Assembly (NCBI GenBank): GCA_050248955.1
Contig: JBFWRK010000001.1
Location: 558,001-622,000 of the forward strand
DNA from: JBFWRK01 sp050248955
Lineage (GTDB): Bacteria > Actinomycetota > Acidimicrobiia > Acidimicrobiales > Ilumatobacteraceae
Length of the DNA: 64,000 nt
Direction of reading: 5' to 3'
Shown here: positions 8,975 through 17,192 of the stretch, piece after piece
How the letters are laid out: the number at the start of each line of letters is the position of its first letter
How positions within the stretch are numbered: position 1 is the first letter of the stretch
Position numbers and translations under genes: made by a program
The notes under the pieces: model-generated
The model's input: only the letters and a program-made list of their open reading frames with translations
Told to the model about the DNA's origin: nothing
The model's database searches: none

Positions 8975-10171
8975 GTGGTGAGACCGGAGGTGAGGTCGCA
9001 GCCGCTCCTGGATCGGGCGTGCCTCGTCGTCGTGGTGCTCCTGACCGCCGCGTGCGTCTCCAGCGCCTCGGCGCCGGCGGTGGTACCGACCTCGTCGGGT
9101 GCGCCAGTCTCCACAGCGTCATCGATTGCCACCACTGACGCGTCGAGCACGGTCGCGACCCCACCTCTCTCGACGATGCCCACATCCGGCGACACGCTGT
9201 CGCCGACGACATCGACCACGGCGCCGTTCGTGGATCGCGATGTGCTCGCCGACATCTCGATGACGTCGGTGCCTCCGGATGTCATCGTGCCGACGACCGA
9301 AGCTTCGTTGGACAGGGTGACCAATCCGATCAACGGGCGCCGTGGCGGTCACCACCGTCTCCCCGAGGACCTCGACTGCGTGACCGGGACGACCGGGACC
9401 TGCCTGACCGGCATGCTCGACATGCTGGGCTTCGACGTCACGAGCGGGTCGCGCGATGAGCGCGAGCGCCGTGTTCAGCGGGCGACGGCCGTCGTCCAAC
9501 TCGACGCCGGGCTCCCGATGACCGGCGTGCCCGACGATGCCCTGCGCCAGTACCTGGGCATCGCCACCGACACCATGCCAGAGGCCAGAGCGGGCGAGGC
9601 GCGCCAGATCGGCACCTCGGCGAACGGGCGGCCGATCATGGCGATGCGCTTTGGCGACGGCCCCAGGACGGTACTCGTCGTCGGTCAGACCCACGGCGAC
9701 GAGGAGGGCGGCCTCCGGGTCCTGCTGCGCGCGCGGTTGCTGCCACTGCCCGACGGGATCACGCTGTGGGTCGTCCCCACCATCAACCCCGACGGCCTCA
9801 TCCTCGACACCCGCTTCCTGGCCAATGGCGCCGACCCGAACCGACGGGCGCCGAGCCAGCCCGAGCAGCAGGCCGTCCACGACTTCGCTCTTGCCACGCG
9901 GCCGTCGTTGACGGTCTGGTACCACCAGAACTACGGCTGGGTGGGCGGTTCGGGCGCATCGATGACGCCGGCGGGGCAGTACCAGGCGCTGACCGGGCTC
10001 GGGACGTTGCATCGCAGTGGCGACTGCACCGCCGGATTCATGTGGTGCCCGATCGACGACGCGCTCGGCAGCAGCTCGATCCTGGTCGAGCTGCCCGACG
10101 TGCTCACGCCCGCCGACGTCCGGACTCACTCGCTCGCGCTGCTCGCCGTGGCATCCGGCGACGCTCCCTGA
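8975..10171 (+). CDS. M14-family zinc peptidase lipoprotein with peptidoglycan-binding-like domain
   Basis: This protein of about 398 aa has a lipoprotein signal (CLVVVVLLTAAC) and a Ser/Thr/Pro-rich linker. A segment follows resembling a PG_binding_1 fold (RVQRATAVVQLDAGLPMTGVPDDALRQYL), then an M14 carboxypeptidase domain with zinc motif QTHGDEEGG, substrate-pocket motifs NPDG and DPNRR, and a later histidine in WYHQNYGW. Related enzymes (MpaA-like) trim murein peptides. The start is uncertain among GTG codons at 8975, 8978 and 8990, and the ribosome-binding site is weak. It probably acts on the outer face of the membrane. Confidence 0.85.
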   Translation: MVRPEVRSQPLLDRACLVVVVLLTAACVSSASAPAVVPTSSGAPVSTASSIATTDASSTVATPPLSTMPTSGDTLSPTTSTTAPFVDRDVLADISMTSVPPDVIVPTTEASLDRVTNPINGRRGGHHRLPEDLDCVTGTTGTCLTGMLDMLGFDVTSGSRDERERRVQRATAVVQLDAGLPMTGVPDDALRQYLGIATDTMPEARAGEARQIGTSANGRPIMAMRFGDGPRTVLVVGQTHGDEEGGLRVLLRARLLPLPDGITLWVVPTINPDGLILDTRFLANGADPNRRAPSQPEQQAVHDFALATRPSLTVWYHQNYGWVGGSGASMTPAGQYQALTGLGTLHRSGDCTAGFMWCPIDDALGSSSILVELPDVLTPADVRTHSLALLAVASGDAP

Positions 10172-10240
10172 GCACACCTCGGGCCGGCAGTGCGGCACCG
10201 CGCCGGCCCACGTCCGAGGTGAAGAGGCCTGGGCCCGTCG

Positions 10241-10281
10241 CTGTCAGAGATCTGCACCGCAGCGGTGCAGATCTCCGACAG
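10241..10281. repeat. Palindromic element A (13-7-13 family)
   Basis: The core arms CAGAGATCTGCAC (10245-10257) and GTGCAGATCTCCG (10265-10277) flank the seven-base centre CGCAGCG. The full hairpin spans 41 bases with one mismatch. It lies between the convergent ends of the M14 peptidase and DUF1801 genes, where a bidirectional terminator would fit, although there is no T-tract. It is the same architecture as three other elements in this window, with a T-A pair swapped to A-T in both arms. Confidence 0.85.
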
Positions 10282-10409
10282 GTACCAGGTCGGCGAAGCA
10301 TGGGAACGCATGTGCGACCCGTCCCAAACCACCTGTCCTTCCGTCGAGCGTGCCCCACGTCGCCGGATGGCGCTCGGTACTCGCTCGTCGATGTGGCGCC
10401 GTGCGCCGG

Positions 10410-10859
10410 TCAGCGGCGTGCGTTCTCGTAGAGGGCGATGAAGTCCTCCATCGATGTGCGCGCGATCGCCTCGCCGACGAGGTCGAGTGGGACGTCGTCG
10501 AGGCGCTTGAACCGGACGCAGCTCTTGCCCATGTCGAGCTTCCTGCCGGTGGCCGTCCATCGCTCCCGCAGCCACTGCTGGGCACCGTCGTCGCCGTAGA
10601 CACCCATCAGGTACAGGGCCATGTGGTTCTTCTGGTTTGCGAGCGACGCCACGGCGAGCGGTTGGCCGTTGTAGGTGTCGGGGTAGCGCTCGAGAGGGAC
10701 GACGTAGCTGATCATCCCGTACTGCATGACCTCCTCGAAGCCGGCAGGGAGGTGGGAGACGATGGTGTCGCGCACAGCGGTGATCGCCGTTCGACGGTCA
10801 CCGGGCAACAAGGCGAGGTACTCCTCGACGGTGGTCGCGACGCTCTTCACGACACCCAT
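10410..10859 (-). CDS. DUF1801 (YdhG-like) protein
   Basis: This 149-aa protein matches the DUF1801 pattern: TVEEYLALLPGDRRTAITAVRDTI, then the core MQYGMISYVVPL, NGQPLAVASLANQKNHMALYLMGVY and GKSCVRFKRLDDVPLDLVGEAIA. The fold belongs to the YdhG/frataxin-like superfamily, and the biochemical role is undefined. The ATG at 10859 is the best in-frame start because the family homology begins directly after it. It is a single minus-strand gene. Confidence 0.85.
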   Translation of the reverse strand: MGVVKSVATTVEEYLALLPGDRRTAITAVRDTIVSHLPAGFEEVMQYGMISYVVPLERYPDTYNGQPLAVASLANQKNHMALYLMGVYGDDGAQQWLRERWTATGRKLDMGKSCVRFKRLDDVPLDLVGEAIARTSMEDFIALYENARR

Positions 10860-11011
10860 CGTCGCGCGGAGCCAGCGATCAGCGTGATGCAACCTGGTCG
10901 GTACGGCGTCGTCATCGTGCCCGAGGTCCTCGAACAGACCGTCCTCTCCAACTACCGTCTGAGCAGTCTGCGTGACCCAACTCCGACCGGGCGTGGACCA
11001 GGAGGGTGGAC

Positions 11012-11512
11012 ATGGCTGTCAACGGATTCCTCACGTTCTTCGACAAGGCCGACGGCGAGTCGACCCAGAAGGGCAAGGAGCGGTGGGTCGAGATCCAGGG
11101 CTGGGACTGGGAGATCGAGGCGGAGACGAGCTGGACCAAGGGCGGCGGCGCCAGCGTCGGCAAGCCGAACCCCGGCAGGATGACGTGGGAGCACACTTTC
11201 GATACGGCGTCGACGGTGATCATGGGTCGCATCTGCACCGGCACGGCGTTCCCGAAAGTCGAGCTGCAGATGACAAAGACGTCGGGCGGTGCGACGCCGG
11301 AGACCTACTTCACCATGGTCATGGACGGCGTCTTCATCACCAGGGTCAGCATCAATGGCACGGAAGAGGGTCGCGTGATGCAGCGCGTCGAGATGGTCTT
11401 CAAGACGGTCAAGATCGACTACAAGCCGCAGGACGCCAGGACCGGCAAGCTGGGCGCGGCCAAGACCTTCAGCTGGGACATCCCGGCCGGCACCGCCTCG
11501 CCGTCGGCCTGA
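11012..11512 (+). CDS. Orphan Hcp-like (T6SS tube/effector family) protein
   Basis: This 166-aa protein has features of the Hcp1 family: an N-terminal FLTFFDKADGESTQKG.....WVEIQGWDWEIE, then VGKPNPGRMTWEHTFDTAST, GGATPETYFTMVMDGVFITRVSI and RVEMVFKTVKIDYKPQDA. Hcp proteins form hexameric rings that stack into the tail tube of contractile injection machines. AGGAGGG at 10999-11005 supports the ATG at 11012. No sheath, baseplate, VgrG or ATPase gene is near. It could belong to an injection system elsewhere in the genome or be a stand-alone secreted protein. Confidence 0.8.
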   Translation: MAVNGFLTFFDKADGESTQKGKERWVEIQGWDWEIEAETSWTKGGGASVGKPNPGRMTWEHTFDTASTVIMGRICTGTAFPKVELQMTKTSGGATPETYFTMVMDGVFITRVSINGTEEGRVMQRVEMVFKTVKIDYKPQDARTGKLGAAKTFSWDIPAGTASPSA

Positions 11513-11609
11513 TGCCCGACCCCAGCAGTCGCGACGCGAGATCCATGCCGCCCTCGTCGACACCCACGACCGATGGCCACGCGAAGCAGGGCACGGTGCG
11601 GGCGAACCG

Positions 11610-12515
11610 CTACGGCGCGGGCGCCGCGATGTCGAGGTGCTTCTCGAACCAGTGGTCGGCGTACGGCTCTGCGTTGTACGCAGCGATCGCTCGGTAGCCG
11701 GCCGAGCGATACATCGCGACGGCCTCGACGAGGGCTTTGTTGGTGTCGAGCCGGATGGCGTCGCTGCCGTGTACGGCCGCTCGCCGCTCGAGCTCGCGGA
11801 GCAGTCGTCGGCCCACTCCGAGCCCGCGTGCGGTCGGCGCGACCCACATCCGCTTGACTTCGGTCGGCTCGTCGCCGTGGAACTTCAGCGCGCCGCAGCC
11901 GATCGGTTCGTCGCGGAGGGTCGCGACCAGGAACACACCCGCCGGTGGCCGCATCTCGTCCGGATCGGCCGGCAGGCTGACGGCCGGGTCGAACCCTGCA
12001 TGGAACCGGCGGTCGAGCTCGGCGAAGTACTCGCCCAGACAATGCTGCGCGAGGCGATGCTCCGGGTCGACGGCGTCGATGCGCAGCAGCGTCGCAGTCA
12101 ACAGCCGCTCGACCTCGCTCATCGCCGACACGAGGCGTTCGCGCTGCGCGCCGGTGAGCGGCTCGAGCATCGAGCGAGCCAGCGCGTCGCTCCTGCGGTC
12201 GAGCACCGCCCGCTCTGCCTTGCCCTTCTTGGTGAGACGTGCGGTCCGGACGCGTCCGTCCTGCTCGCTCGCGGTCACGGTGACCAGGCCCGCGGCCTCG
12301 AGGGACCGGAGCAGACGGCTGAGGTACCCGGAATCCAGCGCGAGGCGTGACCGCATGACTCGGATGTCGCAGCCCGCCTCGCCGATCTCCCAGATCACAC
12401 GCGCCTCCCCGAGCGGACGCTCCCGGCCGAGGTAGTGATCATCGAGTGCACCGACGCGTTGCGTGACGGCCCGGTTGAAGCCGCGCACCCGGCCGATCAA
12501 CCCTTCGTCCTCCAT
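11610..12515 (-). CDS. MarR regulator fused to GNAT acetyltransferase
   Basis: This 301-aa protein has a MarR winged-helix N-terminus at about residues 1-145 (RVIWEIGEAGCDIRVMRSRLALDSGYLSRLLRSLE, wing ASEQDGRVRTARLTKKG). The C-terminal GNAT domain carries an acetyl-CoA loop (VAPTARGLGVGRRLLRELE) and an end in AVAMYRSAGYRAI. MarR-GNAT fusions are a known architecture in which a regulator is coupled to an acetyl-transfer activity. A perfect 40-bp inverted repeat covers the start codon, suggesting autoregulation. Confidence 0.92.
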   Translation of the reverse strand: MEDEGLIGRVRGFNRAVTQRVGALDDHYLGRERPLGEARVIWEIGEAGCDIRVMRSRLALDSGYLSRLLRSLEAAGLVTVTASEQDGRVRTARLTKKGKAERAVLDRRSDALARSMLEPLTGAQRERLVSAMSEVERLLTATLLRIDAVDPEHRLAQHCLGEYFAELDRRFHAGFDPAVSLPADPDEMRPPAGVFLVATLRDEPIGCGALKFHGDEPTEVKRMWVAPTARGLGVGRRLLRELERRAAVHGSDAIRLDTNKALVEAVAMYRSAGYRAIAAYNAEPYADHWFEKHLDIAAPAP

Positions 12516-12546
12516 TTCTCTGACTCTAGTCAGAGAAATGGAGGAC
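12507..12546. promoter_or_regulatory. Perfect 19-2-19 palindrome over the marR-GNAT start
   Basis: GTCCTCCATTTCTCTGACT (12507-12525) and its exact complement (12528-12546) flank a CT spacer. The left arm contains the start codon and first codons of the MarR-GNAT gene (ATGGAGGAC on the minus strand). MarR dimers bind palindromes of about this size, so an autoregulatory operator is likely. The perfect symmetry also fits an inverted duplication of the gene start. Confidence 0.65.
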
Positions 12547-12591
12547 GCTCGATGCTGTCTCGTGGGAGAGCAGGACGATGCTGGCTGGACG

Positions 12592-13290
12592 CTACGAGAG
12601 GTGGACGATCTCCGTGTCGTGGCTCAAGTGCACGGTGGCGGGGCCGAGGGCGCGAAGCCGCGCGAGGGACGCTCTGGCAGCATCCCGCCAGGACTCGTGG
12701 TGCAGGTTCGTCCGGACCGGTTCACCGGTGCGGATCTCCGTGGCCCTGAACGCGCACTGGGCGCCCAGCACCACCCGGCGCCGGCCAGCTTCGATGACCA
12801 CGGACTGGTGCCCGGGGGTGTGGCCCGGCGTCGCCACCACGCGAACGCCCTCAGCGATCTCGCCGTCGCCGGCCACGAGCCGCAGACGGTCTGACGCAAC
12901 TGCCGCCCACTCGGCCATCGTGTAGTGGAGCTGCTGGGCTTCACGGTGCTCGGATGCTTGAACGAACACCGGAGCCTCGAGCAACCGCTGTTGGCCACAG
13001 TGGTCGAAGTGGAGATGTGACAGGACGACGGCTGCGATGTCTCCGGTGTCGAGGTGCACGGTCGCCAGCGCGTCCGGGAGCGCGACGATCTTCGGGCCGT
13101 ACCAACTGTCGATGGCCTCGTTGTCTTCGCCGATGCCGGTGTCGACGAGGATCACACCGTCCGGATGGCGTACGACCCAGGCGTGGACCGGGAACGGCGC
13201 GAAGCCATCGTGATCGGGATGCCAATGAGGAACACGGGTGATCTGCGCGAGCGTCAGACGCTCGATCGAGGGCAGCTCTTGCAGCGCCAC
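12592..13290 (-). CDS. MBL-fold hydrolase, N-acyl-homoserine-lactonase-like
   Basis: This 232-aa metallo-beta-lactamase-fold protein has the dinuclear metal motif LSHLHFDHCG, a later metal histidine in TPGHTPGHQS and a terminal LSHDTE. The opening (VHAWVVRHPDGVILVDTGIG) is typical of the AHL-lactonase family. The segment that carries the bridging Asp in AiiA reads VVLGAQCAF here, so Gln or Cys stands in that area. Lactonase activity is therefore plausible but unproven. It is the last gene of a minus-strand run (VOC, DUF2007, GNAT, MBL). Confidence 0.8.
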   Translation of the reverse strand: MALQELPSIERLTLAQITRVPHWHPDHDGFAPFPVHAWVVRHPDGVILVDTGIGEDNEAIDSWYGPKIVALPDALATVHLDTGDIAAVVLSHLHFDHCGQQRLLEAPVFVQASEHREAQQLHYTMAEWAAVASDRLRLVAGDGEIAEGVRVVATPGHTPGHQSVVIEAGRRRVVLGAQCAFRATEIRTGEPVRTNLHHESWRDAARASLARLRALGPATVHLSHDTEIVHLS

Positions 13291-13351
13291 GGATCCACGG
13301 CAGCGGCGCGCAGCACCGCACTCGCCCCGTACGCCGGCGGTTGGGATGCGA

Positions 13352-13894
13352 TCACGGGAGCTCGGCGTCGTCAGCTCGCGCGTCGCTCCGATGGCGGTGC
13401 CAGACGATCTCCCCGTCGTCCGCCTCGTCGGTCGCTGTCAGACCCGCCCGGGTGGCCACGCGGACGGATGCCGAGTGCTCGGGGTGGATGTTGGCGGTGA
13501 TGCGCGCCACCCCGGAGGCGAACAGCCAGTCCACGAGCGCACTGGCCGCCTCTGTGGCGAGACCTCGACCCTGATGGCTGACGCGGATCTCCCAGGCGAC
13601 CGCCGCCCACGTCAGGTCGTCGGCGATCGTCGCCTGCACCGCCCCGACCGGCTCGGGCGAGCCGGCGACGCGCACGATCCAGTTGCACCACTGCTGGCTG
13701 CGATCCTCGTTCCAGCCGCCCGCGAGCGCACCGAACCGCTCACGGAGCTGTCTCGCGCTGGGCGGCGCGCCGCCGGTGAACTCGTGCATCCGCGGGTCGG
13801 CGTACACCGCGACCATCGCGTCCGCGTCGTCGACTGTCAGCGGCGTCAACGTGAGCCGCTCCGTGACGATGGTCGGTATCGGCTCGATCGCCAT
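13352..13894 (-). CDS. GNAT N-acetyltransferase (RimJ-like)
   Basis: This 180-aa protein begins IVTERLTLTPLTVDDADAMVAVY, the usual start of RimJ/RimL-type acetyltransferases. It has the acetyl-CoA-binding segment AWEIRVSHQGRGLATEAASALVDWLF and the SASVRVATRAGL region. It transfers an acetyl group to an amine, perhaps a protein N-terminus or small molecule; the substrate is unknown. It starts six bases after the DUF2007 stop in a minus-strand run. Confidence 0.87.
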   Translation of the reverse strand: MAIEPIPTIVTERLTLTPLTVDDADAMVAVYADPRMHEFTGGAPPSARQLRERFGALAGGWNEDRSQQWCNWIVRVAGSPEPVGAVQATIADDLTWAAVAWEIRVSHQGRGLATEAASALVDWLFASGVARITANIHPEHSASVRVATRAGLTATDEADDGEIVWHRHRSDARADDAELP

Positions 13895-13899
13895 CGCGA

Positions 13900-14187
13900 T
13901 CAGCGGTGCTGTGTCACCGGCTCGTCGCCGATCACCTCGGCGATGATCTCGCGCGCCGCCTCGAGCCGGAAGCCGAACACGAAGATCCGACCCATCGGGA
14001 CGAGCGTGGCGAAGCGGAGGTGCGAGGTGTGGTCCTCCGCCATCACCGCCGGCACGTCCTGCTCCCAGAGCGCGCTGAGCACCAGCTGACACTGCCAGAG
14101 CGGCAGCCACGCCACCTCGACCGTCTCCTCGGGCCCCGGCACCCGCGGCCGGTCGGGTGCGAACAGCCACTGCAGGAACCGGCCCAT
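13900..14187 (-). CDS. DUF2007-like small protein
   Basis: This 95-aa protein contains VEVAWLPLWQCQLVLSALWEQDVPAVMAED ... GRIFVFGFRLEAAREIIAEV. That is the alpha-beta layout of DUF2007 proteins, once proposed to be signal-transducing. No catalytic residues are evident. It lies between VOC and GNAT genes with gaps of 3-5 bases, so the run is probably one transcript. Function unknown. Confidence 0.65.
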   Translation of the reverse strand: MGRFLQWLFAPDRPRVPGPEETVEVAWLPLWQCQLVLSALWEQDVPAVMAEDHTSHLRFATLVPMGRIFVFGFRLEAAREIIAEVIGDEPVTQHR

Positions 14188-14190
14188 GGG

Positions 14191-14553
14191 TCAGTCGCCG
14201 GGTTCGTTCAGTTCGATGCGGTTGCCGGACGGGTCCTTCAGGAACGCCTGCCGCCCTGCTCCGGGGCGCGTGGGCGCGATCCGCGCCGCGATCCCTTTCG
14301 CCTCGAGATCGGCGACGCAGGCGTCGAGATCGTCGACGTGGAGCGCGAAGTGCTGGCGGGCATCGATCGCCGCATCGGGCGCCTCGGCGAGGTGGAGCTG
14401 GTGGGCGCCGACCCCGAGCCACGCCCCGGCGCGTCCGATGTCGGGCCGGGGGAGCACCGTGAAGCCCATGCCGTCCACGTAGAACCGCAGCGCGGCCGCG
14501 AGATCGGTCACGTTGACGTTCACGTGATGGATGCCGCGGACCTGCACGATCAC
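14191..14553 (-). CDS. VOC-family (glyoxalase/dioxygenase-fold) protein
   Basis: This 120-aa single VOC module pair begins with the metal histidine in RGIHHVNVNVTDLAAALRFY. It continues with LGVGAHQLHLAE, FALHVDDLDACVADLEAKG and ends FLKDPSGNRIELNEP, where the last Glu is a usual metal ligand. Members bind a divalent metal and act as glyoxalases, dioxygenases or resistance proteins; which applies here is not visible. The start is GTG at 14553 or 14547. It is divergent from the dienelactone hydrolase gene with only 33 bp between them. Confidence 0.88.
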   Translation of the reverse strand: MIVQVRGIHHVNVNVTDLAAALRFYVDGMGFTVLPRPDIGRAGAWLGVGAHQLHLAEAPDAAIDARQHFALHVDDLDACVADLEAKGIAARIAPTRPGAGRQAFLKDPSGNRIELNEPGD

Positions 14554-14586
14554 AAGCGTAGGAGGCCCCGGCTACGGTTCGCGCCC

Positions 14587-15255
14587 ATGGGAGAGATGGT
14601 GACGTTCACGAGCAATGGCGGCACGTGCGAGGGATACCTCGCGGACGGCGGTGGAGCCGGGGTCATCGTGATCCAGGAGTGGTGGGGGCTCGTGCCACAC
14701 ATCAAGGACGTGGCCGATCGATTCGCCGCCCAGGGCTTCACGGCGCTCGCGCCAGACCTCTACCACGGCGAGTCGACGACGGAGCCCGACGGCGCCGGCA
14801 AGCTGATGATGGCACTCAACATCGCCACTGCGGCGAAGGACCTCTCGGGCGCGGTCGATCTCCTGCTCGAGCGCACCGGGCGGGCAGGCGTGGGTGTCAT
14901 CGGCTTCTGCATGGGCGGTGGCCTCGCGCTCGTGCTGGCCGCGCATCGACCGGACGCCGTCAAGGCGGTTGCGCCCTACTACGGCGTGATCCCGTGGGCC
15001 TCCGCCCAACCGGACTGGTCGAGGATCGAGGCGAAGGTCGTCGGCGAGTACGCCGAGTTGGACGCGTCCGCCGGTCCTGACGCCGTGCAAGCGCTCGAGG
15101 CCCAGCTCCGCGGCCTGGGCAAGGACGCGACGCTGCACGTCCACCCCGGGGCCGACCACGCGTTCTTCAACGACACCCGGCCAGAGGTCTTCGACGCGGC
15201 GGAGTCGTCCGCTGCGTTCACTCGCACGGTGGAGCTGTTCCGCACCACGCTCTGA
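14587..15255 (+). CDS. Dienelactone hydrolase family protein
   Basis: This 222-aa cytoplasmic alpha/beta hydrolase has the family's nucleophile motif GFCMGG (Cys about residue 108 rather than Ser), QEWWGL carrying the glutamate that primes the cysteine, and C-terminal GADHAFFND with the catalytic His. Classical members hydrolyse dienelactone in chlorocatechol breakdown, but many homologues act on other esters. No catechol pathway genes are nearby. The ATG at 14587 matches the family's start. Confidence 0.92.
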   Translation: MGEMVTFTSNGGTCEGYLADGGGAGVIVIQEWWGLVPHIKDVADRFAAQGFTALAPDLYHGESTTEPDGAGKLMMALNIATAAKDLSGAVDLLLERTGRAGVGVIGFCMGGGLALVLAAHRPDAVKAVAPYYGVIPWASAQPDWSRIEAKVVGEYAELDASAGPDAVQALEAQLRGLGKDATLHVHPGADHAFFNDTRPEVFDAAESSAAFTRTVELFRTTL

Positions 15256-15297
15256 CCGCTTGGGCGCTCGGCGTCGCGCGGGTTTAGCCTCACGACC

Positions 15298-16236
15298 ATG
15301 TCGGCGCGCTCTCGTGATCTCCCCCGTCGTTCCTGCCTCTCGATCCCCGGATCGTCGGAGAAGATGATGGGCAAGGGACCGGGCATCCCGGCCGACATGG
15401 TGTTCCTCGACCTGGAGGACGCATGTGCGCCCTCGGAGAAGGAAGCGGCCCGCGGCAAGATCGTGAGCGCCATCCGCGATCAGGACTGGGGCGACAAGGT
15501 CCTCTGCGTGCGCGTGAACGACTGGTCGACGAAGTGGACCGCATTCGACATCCTCGAGGTCGTCGGCAACGCGGGTGAGCGTCTCGACGAGATCATGGTG
15601 CCGAAGGTCGAGACGGCGGCACAGATCATCGCCACCGACCTCCTGTTGCGGCAGGTCGAGATCGCCGCCGGCCTACCGGTCGGGCACATCGGGATCGAGG
15701 CGCAGATCGAGACGGCTCGCGGCCTGATCAACGTCGAGGAGATCTGTGCCGCATCGCCCCGGCTCGAGACGATCATCTTCGGCCCTGCCGACTTCGCGGC
15801 GAGCATGGAGATGCCCGTCCTGACGGGCGGCGTGCAGATCCCGGCCTATCCCGGTGACCACTTCCACTATGTCTTCTCGAAGATCCTGATGGCTGGGCGC
15901 GCCAACGGCCTCCAGGTCATCGACGGGCCATACCTCTACATCCGCGATCCCGACGGCTTCCGCGACTACTGCCAGCGCACCCGCACCCTCGGCTATGACG
16001 GCAAGTGGGCGCTGCACCCCGATCAGGTCACGATCCTCAACGAGGTCTTCTCGCCGACGCAGGAGCAGTTCGACAAGGCGCACGCGATCCTGCAGGCGTA
16101 CGACCATGCCACCGAGGGTGAGGGCAAGGGTGCCGTGATGTTCGGCGATGAGATGATCGACGAGGCGAGCCGCAAGATGGCGCTCAAGTTCGTCTCCCGC
16201 GGCCAGCGCGCCGGGTTGCAGCGCACGCCGGCCTGA
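15298..16236 (+). CDS. HpcH/HpaI-family CoA-ester lyase (malyl-CoA lyase/CitE-like)
   Basis: This 312-aa TIM-barrel protein starts RRSCLSIPGSSEKMMGKGPG and shows metal- and CoA-binding motifs DMVFLDLEDACAP, RVND, MVPKVE, IEAQIETARGLINVEEI and IFGPADFAASM. These place it among malyl-CoA, methylmalyl-CoA or citramalyl-CoA lyases. The length fits L-malyl-CoA lyases better than CitE of citrate lyase, and no citrate-lyase alpha or gamma subunits are present. It is followed 13 bases later by a PanE-like gene. Confidence 0.87.
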   Translation: MSARSRDLPRRSCLSIPGSSEKMMGKGPGIPADMVFLDLEDACAPSEKEAARGKIVSAIRDQDWGDKVLCVRVNDWSTKWTAFDILEVVGNAGERLDEIMVPKVETAAQIIATDLLLRQVEIAAGLPVGHIGIEAQIETARGLINVEEICAASPRLETIIFGPADFAASMEMPVLTGGVQIPAYPGDHFHYVFSKILMAGRANGLQVIDGPYLYIRDPDGFRDYCQRTRTLGYDGKWALHPDQVTILNEVFSPTQEQFDKAHAILQAYDHATEGEGKGAVMFGDEMIDEASRKMALKFVSRGQRAGLQRTPA

Positions 16237-16249
16237 ACGTGCGCGTGCC

Positions 16250-17152
16250 GTGACTCGTATCGCCATCGTCGGCCCCGGCGCGGTCGGGGGGTTCTTCGCT
16301 GCACACCTCGCGGGCATCGGCTGCGACGTCGTTTCGTGCGCGCGCCGCCCGTTCGACCGGTACGTCGTCACGTCGTCGATCGCGCCCGTGGAGGCACCAG
16401 CCCACACCGTCACCGACCCGTCGGAGCTCGACGGGGACGACCCCGTGGACTGGGTGCTCGTCGGGGTGAAGGCGCACCAGACGCCGGGCGCAGCGCGGTG
16501 GTTGGACCGGCTCTGCGGGCCGTCGACGTCGGTCGTCGTGATGCAGAACGGCGTCGAGGGCGAGGAGCGGCTCCGGCCGTTCGTACACGGCGCGGAGGTC
16601 GTCGCCGCGGTCGTGTACTGCGGTGCGGAGCTGACCGCGCCGGGCAGGATCCGGCACACGAACTCGGGGACGTTGATCGTCCCCGCGGGCCGCGCCGTGT
16701 CCGAACGGCTGGCCGAACTGTTCGCAGGGAGCGGGGCGCGTATCAAGCTGTCGGACGAGTACGTGAACGAGGCCTGGCGCAAGCTCGGGATCAACGTGCT
16801 CGCGAACGGCATCACGGCACTCACTCGACAGACGATGGGCGTGCTCCGCCGGCCCGACGTGGCCGTGCTCGCCGGGCGGCTGCTCGACGAGTGCTGGACC
16901 GTGGCGCGCGCCGAAGGCGCCTCGCTCAGCACCGACGACGTCGCCCAGGTCATGGAAGGCGTCTCACGCATGCCTGTCGAGGGCGCCACGTCCATGTACT
17001 ACGACCGCATCGCCGGACGGCCGACGGAGCACGACGCGCTCTACGGCGCGGTCATCCGCGCCGGGGCGCGGCACGGCATCCCCACACCGTTCTCCGAGAC
17101 GGTCGCCGCGCTCCTCGCCGGCGGTGACCCGGTGGACGGCACCGTCGGCTGA
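16250..17152 (+). CDS. 2-dehydropantoate 2-reductase family (PanE/ApbA-like)
   Basis: This 300-aa protein has an N-terminal NADP-binding Rossmann motif IAIVGPGAVGGFFAAHLA, the substrate-contact stretch VMQNGVEGEE and the catalytic-lysine region EAWRKLGINVLANGITAL. The C-terminal helical domain ends HGIPTPFSETVAALL. PanE makes pantoate for CoA synthesis, but many actinobacteria carry several paralogues of uncertain substrate, so panE is not assigned. GTG start; it probably forms an operon with the CoA-ester lyase. Confidence 0.85.
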   Translation: MTRIAIVGPGAVGGFFAAHLAGIGCDVVSCARRPFDRYVVTSSIAPVEAPAHTVTDPSELDGDDPVDWVLVGVKAHQTPGAARWLDRLCGPSTSVVVMQNGVEGEERLRPFVHGAEVVAAVVYCGAELTAPGRIRHTNSGTLIVPAGRAVSERLAELFAGSGARIKLSDEYVNEAWRKLGINVLANGITALTRQTMGVLRRPDVAVLAGRLLDECWTVARAEGASLSTDDVAQVMEGVSRMPVEGATSMYYDRIAGRPTEHDALYGAVIRAGARHGIPTPFSETVAALLAGGDPVDGTVG

Positions 17153-17192
17153 CGCTGCTCGCGCCGGCTGCTCGCGCCGGCGCCGACATTGG

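Noticed and set aside
12463..12894. Plus-strand frame starting inside the 40-bp palindrome
   Set aside because: It has a mirrored start but then runs antisense to the MBL-fold gene with no domain.
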